Positions 1 through 5,057 of a stretch of 5,057 nucleotides of DNA are shown here, one piece after another (position 1 is the first letter of the stretch; every line of letters begins with the position of its first letter). The notes beneath the pieces are model-generated. The model was given only the letters and a program-made list of their open reading frames with translations. It had not been told where the DNA came from and did no database searches. The stretch is from an uncultured Eubacterium sp. (GTDB taxonomy: Bacteria; Bacillota; Clostridia; Peptostreptococcales; Anaerovoracaceae): positions 1 to 5,057 of the forward strand of contig CANBFZ010000174.1 of assembly GCA_947367725.1 (NCBI GenBank). The letters run 5' to 3'. The position numbers were made by a program, and so were the translations under genes.

Positions 1-873
1 GATGAGCAGGGAAGATTGTTTGCGATGTCCGATATCGCTTATGCGGTGCTGTCTCTGGGGCTGCAGTACGTGGTACTCGCCATTATTACCTATGCGCTTT
101 CTGATCATCCCAATGGATTTAAAGTAGCATATGTGATCTATGGTGGATTGAGTATTCTCATTGGCGTCAGTGTAAAATTCCTCGTGCCGGATATGACGTT
201 CGAAAAAGAAGGCAAGGGGATTAGAGAAGATCTGAAATTAATGGGACATGCAGTGAAGCTGCCCATTACCTGGTATCTATCGTTCTTTACACTGGGGTAT
301 TTCCTGATTCGGTCGAATATTACATATTTAAATCCATATCTGACCGATGCTTTCGGTATTAGTATACCGTTTGCCCAGGCATTCTCAGCAGGCATCAGAA
401 CTGGGGCGTTGATGGTATTTTCCCCGATTGGCGGCATGCTGCGTGATAGATTGGGGCAGTCAGCAAGTTCGCTGATTTATAAATTTTCTGTGGGTTGTAT
501 TACGTTTTCGGTAGTCATGATGTACATTCCACAGGGCAGAGCGTACGCGGCTTGGATTATGGCAGCAGCAGTATTCCTGCTGGCATGCAACGCGATGATG
601 TCCAACTTTCTTTATACGCTGGTAACTACGGCAAAGGTGCCGATTCTCTATGTGGGCAGTGTTTACGGTATTGCATCTGCCATCGGGTATTCTTCTGATC
701 TGTACCTTTACACGATCTGCGGAAACTGGCTTGATGCGATGGGAAATGCTGGCTATAGATGGATTTGGTTTGTTGGCGTCATCGGCGGACTTTTGATGTT
801 CACCATGGGACTTGCCATTAAGAAGACGTATGGCTTTGCAGCCCTTGACGAAGAACAGGCAGCTGCTAAGTAA
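1..873 (+). CDS. Major facilitator superfamily (MFS) transporter, C-terminal part (5' end outside window)
   Basis: The frame is open from base 1 and ends at TAA 871-873, giving 290 residues. The first in-window start-like codons (TTG at 16, ATG at 25) lie inside a conserved stretch, so the true start is upstream. The protein opens with DEQGR, a motif that in MFS permeases precedes a transmembrane helix of the N-terminal half. Hydrophobic segments follow at about 14-33 and 39-63. A charged cytoplasmic loop (about 64-87) is typical of the centre of a 12-helix MFS protein, and about six further helices follow to residue ~280. GGMLRDRLG (144-152) matches the second-half copy of MFS motif A (G-x-x-x-D-R-x-G). 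Roughly the first 100-150 residues are missing. The tail is short and charged (DEEQAAAK). The substrate cannot be read from the sequence; an organic-anion or sugar-phosphate type permease is possible. A terminator 57 bases downstream separates it from the ATPase operon. The family is confident, the function open. Confidence 0.85.
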   Translation, partial: DEQGRLFAMSDIAYAVLSLGLQYVVLAIITYALSDHPNGFKVAYVIYGGLSILIGVSVKFLVPDMTFEKEGKGIREDLKLMGHAVKLPITWYLSFFTLGYFLIRSNITYLNPYLTDAFGISIPFAQAFSAGIRTGALMVFSPIGGMLRDRLGQSASSLIYKFSVGCITFSVVMMYIPQGRAYAAWIMAAAVFLLACNAMMSNFLYTLVTTAKVPILYVGSVYGIASAIGYSSDLYLYTICGNWLDAMGNAGYRWIWFVGVIGGLLMFTMGLAIKKTYGFAALDEEQAAAK

Positions 874-930
874 ATGAAAAGAATTGGCGTAGCCGATATT
901 TAAAAAAATAGAGCAAACCTTTGTGAAGAG

Positions 931-994
931 ATAGACACTTTGTGTGCCTCTGCCTGCTTTTCGGGCACGGGTGCACCAGGTGTCTATTTTTTTT
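931..994 (+). terminator. Rho-independent terminator after the MFS gene
   Basis: A long stacked hairpin can be drawn. The outer arms ATAGACAC (931-938) and GTGTCTAT (980-987) are perfectly complementary. A middle stem pairs 942-948 with 970-976 (seven pairs, two of them G-U). An inner stem pairs 951-955 with 963-967 around a seven-base loop. Eight T residues (987-994) follow directly. The arrangement is that of an intrinsic terminator and it lies 57 bases past the transporter stop. Some of the T tract could also pair with the purine-rich stretch just before the outer stem. Confidence 0.85.
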
Positions 995-1012
995 CTATGA
1001 AATTTTAGTAGA

Positions 1013-1034
1013 CTGTACTTATGTCATTGTACAG
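1013..1034. repeat. Inverted repeat CTGTAC-N10-GTACAG, operator-like
   Basis: Two perfect six-base arms (1013-1018 and 1029-1034) are separated by ten bases, so the half-site centres lie 16 bases apart. This geometry suits a dimeric helix-turn-helix repressor. It sits just after the transporter terminator and about 180 bases upstream of the best promoter. No T tract follows, so it is not a terminator. The binding protein is unknown and the function is inferred from symmetry only. Confidence 0.35.
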
Positions 1035-1094
1035 ATTCGAAAACATTGTGCAAATTCATCCAAAAACCATCCGAAATTGACACATTTTAACCAA

Positions 1095-1108
1095 TTAAAG
1101 CGCTTTAG
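1095..1108. promoter_or_regulatory. cre-like / LacI-family operator candidate 1 (core TAAAGCGCTTTA)
   Basis: Bases 1096-1107 form a perfect 12-base palindrome with the central CG typical of LacI/GalR-family operators. Against the Bacillus CcpA cre consensus TGWAARCGYTWNCW, bases 1095-1108 match 11 of 14 positions, including the whole core. The site lies upstream of the candidate promoters, so activation or distal regulation is as likely as repression. This is a consensus match only. Confidence 0.35.
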
Positions 1109-1120
1109 TACATAACAGTG

Positions 1121-1134
1121 CGAAAGCGTTGGAA
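1121..1134. promoter_or_regulatory. cre-like / LacI-family operator candidate 2 (core GAAAGCGTT)
   Basis: This is a second, less symmetric match to the cre consensus (11 of 14 positions, core GAAAGCGTT). Its central CG (1127-1128) is 26 bases from the central CG of the first box (1101-1102), about two and a half helical turns. The AAAGCG half (1123-1128) is also complementary to CGCTTT of the first box, so a transcript could fold a six-pair stem here instead. Confidence 0.25.
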
Positions 1135-1142
1135 TTTAGAGA

Positions 1143-1161
1143 TTTTGCTTTTGGAGCAAAG
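1143..1161. repeat. Small hairpin TTTGCT / AGCAAA
   Basis: Arms 1144-1149 and 1155-1160 are perfectly complementary around a five-base loop, with one extra T-G pair outside. No T tract follows, so a terminator is unlikely. It may be chance in AT-rich DNA. Confidence 0.2.
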
Positions 1162-1213
1162 AAGTGTACCGGAAAAAGAACAACAATTCATAGATGACAG
1201 AGATGTTTTTCTC

Positions 1214-1243
1214 TTGACTTAGGTGATAGGGCGGATGTAATAT
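1214..1243 (+). promoter_or_regulatory. Candidate sigma-70-type promoter for the V-ATPase operon
   Basis: TTGACT (1214-1219) matches the -35 consensus at five of six bases. Two overlapping -10 choices follow: TGTAAT (1236-1241, 16-base spacer, five of six matches) or TAATAT (1238-1243, 18-base spacer, four of six). Transcription would begin near 1248-1250, leaving a leader of about 200 bases before the first ATPase gene. It is the best -35/-10 pair I see between the terminator and the operon. Confidence 0.5.
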
Positions 1244-1263
1244 GGGGGAAATTCGCTTTTTTG

Positions 1264-1277
1264 CATTTTGCAAAATG
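1264..1277. repeat. Perfect 14-base palindrome CATTTTGCAAAATG
   Basis: The sequence is fully self-complementary and lies 15-30 bases downstream of the expected start of the 1214-1243 promoter. That is a usual place for a repressor to block transcription. The binding protein cannot be named. As RNA it would make only a poor hairpin because there is no loop, so a DNA-binding role is the better guess. Confidence 0.35.
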
Positions 1278-1325
1278 AATTGCAGCAGCAGTGACAGAAA
1301 CGGGATATTCCCACCGAATTTTGTG

Positions 1326-1331
1326 TATAAT
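1326..1331 (+). promoter_or_regulatory. TATAAT -10 box, possible second promoter
   Basis: An exact -10 consensus lies about 115 bases before the ntpF-like start. No good -35 stands at 16-18 bases (GATATT or GGATAT are the nearest). The base before the box is G but the TGN spacing of an extended -10 is off by one. The box is also the loop of an inverted repeat, TTTTGT (1319-1324) and ACAAAA (1332-1337). It may be a weaker or activator-dependent promoter, or chance. Confidence 0.35.
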
Positions 1332-1431
1332 ACAAAAAAGACTTTGAAAGTTTGTGACCATTGTAGCTGTGTAGTTGAGTGAATTGGTGGTATTATTAAA
1401 TTAGGTAAGATTTTCCTATGACATATTGTAT

Positions 1432-1440
1432 GGAGGTGAG
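1432..1440 (+). promoter_or_regulatory. Ribosome binding site GGAGGTGAG of the ntpF-like gene
   Basis: This strong Shine-Dalgarno sequence ends six bases before ATG 1447. It decides the start: an in-frame TTG at 1426 would place the ribosome binding site inside the coding region and has none of its own. Confidence 0.85.
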
Positions 1441-1446
1441 ACAGTA

Positions 1447-1756
1447 ATGTTTGCTGAGGAACTGGAAAAAATCAAGGAAAGCGAAGCAGAGGCGGAACGC
1501 CTTTTGCGAAAAGCGAAAGCGGATGCCAAGCAGGCGCTGGCAGATGCCAAACGTCAGGCGGAGCAAATCGTTGCAGACGCCAGAGAGAAGGCAGATGGAC
1601 TGTACGACAGTCTCAGTCAGTCGGGGGCGCAGATGGCAGAAGAAGCGTATGAGAAGGCACTTGCACTGTGCAAAGAAGAATGCCAGGTGATGCAGGAAAA
1701 AGTCAAAGCACGGCAGGAGGAAGCCGTCAACATGATAATAGAAAGGATTGAGAATC

Positions 1757-1770
<14 letters not shown>
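1447..1770 (+). CDS. ntpF: V-type ATP synthase peripheral-stalk subunit G/H (NtpF/AhaH-like)
   Basis: This 107-residue, almost wholly helical, charged protein has no membrane segment. It is the partner of subunit E in the peripheral stalk that holds the catalytic head still against the turning ring. Residues 12-55 fall into four consecutive 11-residue units (12-22, 23-33, 34-44, 45-55), the last three starting with Ala. Such hendecads are characteristic of right-handed coiled coils in A/V-ATPase stalks. The C-terminal half (about 60-107) remains helical and contains two Cys (75, 79). Length and composition match bacterial NtpF and archaeal AhaH, but such coiled coils are weakly conserved, so the call rests largely on being first in an F-I-K-E-C operon. 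ATG 1447 follows GGAGGTGAG at six bases. The gene overlaps the next one by 14 bases, suggesting translational coupling. Confidence 0.85.
1742..1747 (+). promoter_or_regulatory. Ribosome binding site AAAGGA deciding a GTG start for ntpI
   Basis: AAAGGA lies nine bases before GTG 1757. An in-frame TTG at 1748 touches the site directly with no spacer and so cannot use it. The GTG start yields MSIVKMKKAAVIG, matching the usual MAIVKMKK-type beginning of bacterial subunit I. The site lies within the 3' end of the preceding gene. Confidence 0.75.
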
Positions 1771-4224
<2,454 letters not shown>

Positions 4225-4255
4225 CCGGAGCTTTACGCGGATAGGATGTGAACCC

Positions 4256-4837
4256 ATGAGTATAGAAAAGATTACAGAAAAGATTGTAACGGATGCAGAA
4301 GAGGAAGCCAAAGCTGTCCGAGAGGAAGCTGACGCTCGATGTGCTGCATTGCTGGCAGAGGCGAGACAGAAAGCCGATGCTATTTTAACGGAAAGAGAGA
4401 AACAAGGGCAGGAAGAAAAAGAAAAACGGGTGCAGAGAATGCACGCTGTAGCGGATATTGACGGCAAAAAACTGCGCCTTGAAACGAAACAGCAATTGAT
4501 TTCCGCTTGTTTTGATCAGGCAGCGGCAAAACTTTCTTCTATGGAGACGCAGCAGTATGCGGCCTTTCTTGCAGCTCTTGCCGCAAGTACGGGAGAAACG
4601 ACAGGCGAATTGGTGCTATCAGCCTCTGATCGCAAGACGGTTGGGGAAGCTTTGATGGCGGCGCTTTCCACACAGTTTCCGGCATGCCAGTTTACGCTGT
4701 CGTCGGAAACCAGAGCCATGGACGGCGGCTTATTTTTGAAACAAGGTGCTGTGTATCTGAATGAAACCTTCGAGGCACTTTTGGAAGATGCAAAAGAGCA
4801 GCTGACTGCAGAAGTAGCGCAGAAACTGTTTGTATAA
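4256..4837 (+). CDS. ntpE: V-type ATP synthase subunit E (peripheral stalk)
   Basis: This 193-residue protein is the second chain of the peripheral stalk, pairing with the ntpF-like product and attaching to the head through its globular C-terminal domain. The N-terminal half is a charged helix. Residues 10-53 divide into four 11-residue units (10-20, 21-31, 32-42, 43-53), the same hendecad pattern as its partner. The C-terminal domain ends with the conserved DGGLFL (156-161), then LNETFEALLED and a helix to the end, as in other bacterial E subunits. Length is usual (about 190-200). ATG 4256 follows an AGGATGTGA stretch (4243-4251), a moderate ribosome binding site. The gene follows ntpK by 31 bases and precedes ntpC by 12. 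Confidence 0.95.
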   Translation: MSIEKITEKIVTDAEEEAKAVREEADARCAALLAEARQKADAILTEREKQGQEEKEKRVQRMHAVADIDGKKLRLETKQQLISACFDQAAAKLSSMETQQYAAFLAALAASTGETTGELVLSASDRKTVGEALMAALSTQFPACQFTLSSETRAMDGGLFLKQGAVYLNETFEALLEDAKEQLTAEVAQKLFV

Positions 4838-4849
4838 GGAGAGAATGCT

Positions 4850-5057
4850 ATGGCAAAGAGAAAACAAGAAGAATACACCTTTGCAGATGCATACATCGGC
4901 AGTTTCACTCGCAATTTGATGCGCCGTAAAGATCTGATGCGGTTGGCGTCCTGTCGAGATTTGAAAGCGGCAGAGGCGATTTTACAGGAATTCGGCTACG
5001 GTGAAGCGAGGGAGCTTTACGACGACGATATTGAATGGTTCATCAGAAGAGAGCAGA
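4850..5057 (+). CDS. ntpC: V-type ATP synthase subunit C (d subunit), N-terminal part (3' end outside window)
   Basis: The first 69 residues of a protein that runs off the right edge. It starts at ATG 4850 behind GGAGAG (4838-4843, six-base spacer). An ATG at 4845 is in another frame and its reading soon closes. The visible sequence has the features of the vATP-synt_AC39 family: an aromatic YTFADAYIGSFTRNLM start, where full-length proteins have Y-x-x-(A/V)-(x)-R-x-(R/K)-E-like segments with a short helix-loop, and then DLMRLASCRDLKAAEAILQEFGY, which fits the conserved region around the L-x-x-A-x-x-x-x-x-A-x-x-x-L helix. In the complex this funnel-shaped protein sits on the c ring and couples it to the central stalk. 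The position after ntpE strongly supports the call. About 260 further residues are expected outside the window. Confidence 0.88.
   Translation, partial: MAKRKQEEYTFADAYIGSFTRNLMRRKDLMRLASCRDLKAAEAILQEFGYGEARELYDDDIEWFIRREQ

Larger units (their letters stand above)
874..1446. other. Intergenic region between MFS gene and V-ATPase operon
   Basis: This stretch of about 570 bases is visibly more AT-rich than the flanking genes and has no convincing gene on either strand. Left to right it holds the transporter terminator (931-994), an inverted repeat CTGTAC-N10-GTACAG (1013-1034), two catabolite-repression-like boxes (1095-1108 and 1121-1134), a small hairpin (1143-1161), a promoter candidate (1214-1243), a perfect 14-base palindrome (1264-1277), a second TATAAT box (1326-1331) and the ribosome binding site of the first ATPase gene (1432-1440). 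The only reading frames are tiny and lack ribosome binding sites. I did not recognise a known riboswitch in the leader. Confidence 0.8.

Noticed and set aside
874..903. A nine-codon frame directly after the transporter stop (ATG 874, TAA 901-903).
   Set aside because: Too short, with no ribosome binding site of its own; most likely chance.
1077..1082. A perfect -35 hexamer TTGACA.
   Set aside because: No usable -10 lies at 16-18 bases; that position is filled by the GC-containing core of the cre-like box.
1275..1382. A 35-codon reading frame in the leader, ATG 1275 to TGA 1380-1382, ending in a Cys-rich stretch VCDHCSCVVE.
   Set aside because: There is no ribosome binding site before the ATG (the nearest purine run is about 25 bases away), the frame contains the TATAAT box and palindrome region, and it resembles no family I know.
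1426..1446. Alternative TTG start 21 bases upstream for the ntpF-like gene.
   Set aside because: It would include the GGAGGTGAG ribosome binding site in the coding sequence and has no site of its own.
1522..1550. Repeated GATGCCAA (1522 and 1543) inside the ntpF-like gene.
   Set aside because: The repeat encodes recurring Asp-Ala-Lys of the coiled coil and needs no further explanation.
1748..1756. Alternative TTG start for ntpI three codons upstream of the GTG.
   Set aside because: AAAGGA abuts it without a spacer, and the resulting N-terminus would extend beyond the usual start of the family.
4225..4255. Gap between ntpK and ntpE examined for a terminator or mRNA processing hairpin.
   Set aside because: Only a three-pair CCG/CGG stem is possible and there is no T tract, so I see no terminator here.

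Overview
The window looks like chromosomal DNA of an anaerobic low-to-mid GC member of the Firmicutes (Bacillota). The evidence is Shine-Dalgarno sites of the GGAGG type, tight gene packing, and a bacterial V-type (A/V-type) ATPase operon of the Enterococcus hirae ntp kind. A Negativicutes or clostridial gut anaerobe would fit, but nothing here fixes the genus, so that is inference only.

Layout. Positions 1-873 hold the last ~290 codons of a major facilitator superfamily transporter that begins upstream of the window. It ends at a long composite hairpin with a T tract (931-994), a good Rho-independent terminator. A gene-free AT-rich stretch follows (874-1446). It carries several dyad-symmetric sites, one reasonable sigma-70-type promoter (1214-1243) and a second TATAAT box (1326-1331).

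From 1447 to the right edge run five same-strand, overlapping or closely spaced genes: the peripheral-stalk subunit G/H (ntpF-like, 1447-1770), subunit a/I (ntpI, 1757-3760), the proteolipid c/K (ntpK, 3754-4224), peripheral-stalk subunit E (ntpE, 4256-4837) and the start of the C/d subunit (ntpC, 4850 to edge). The order F-I-K-E-C is that of the E. hirae ntp operon. The rest of the rotor and the catalytic A and B subunits are therefore expected just downstream.

How they work together. K forms the membrane rotor ring and I the ion half-channels with the essential arginine. E and the F/G-type subunit form the two-chain stalk that holds the catalytic head, and C couples the ring to the central stalk. 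The K protein keeps every residue of the E. hirae sodium site (Leu53, Thr56, Gln57, Gln108, Glu137, plus Tyr60), so the enzyme is predicted to move Na+ rather than H+.

I found no previously undescribed system. The parts least explained by known families are the palindromes and the long leader in the intergenic region.
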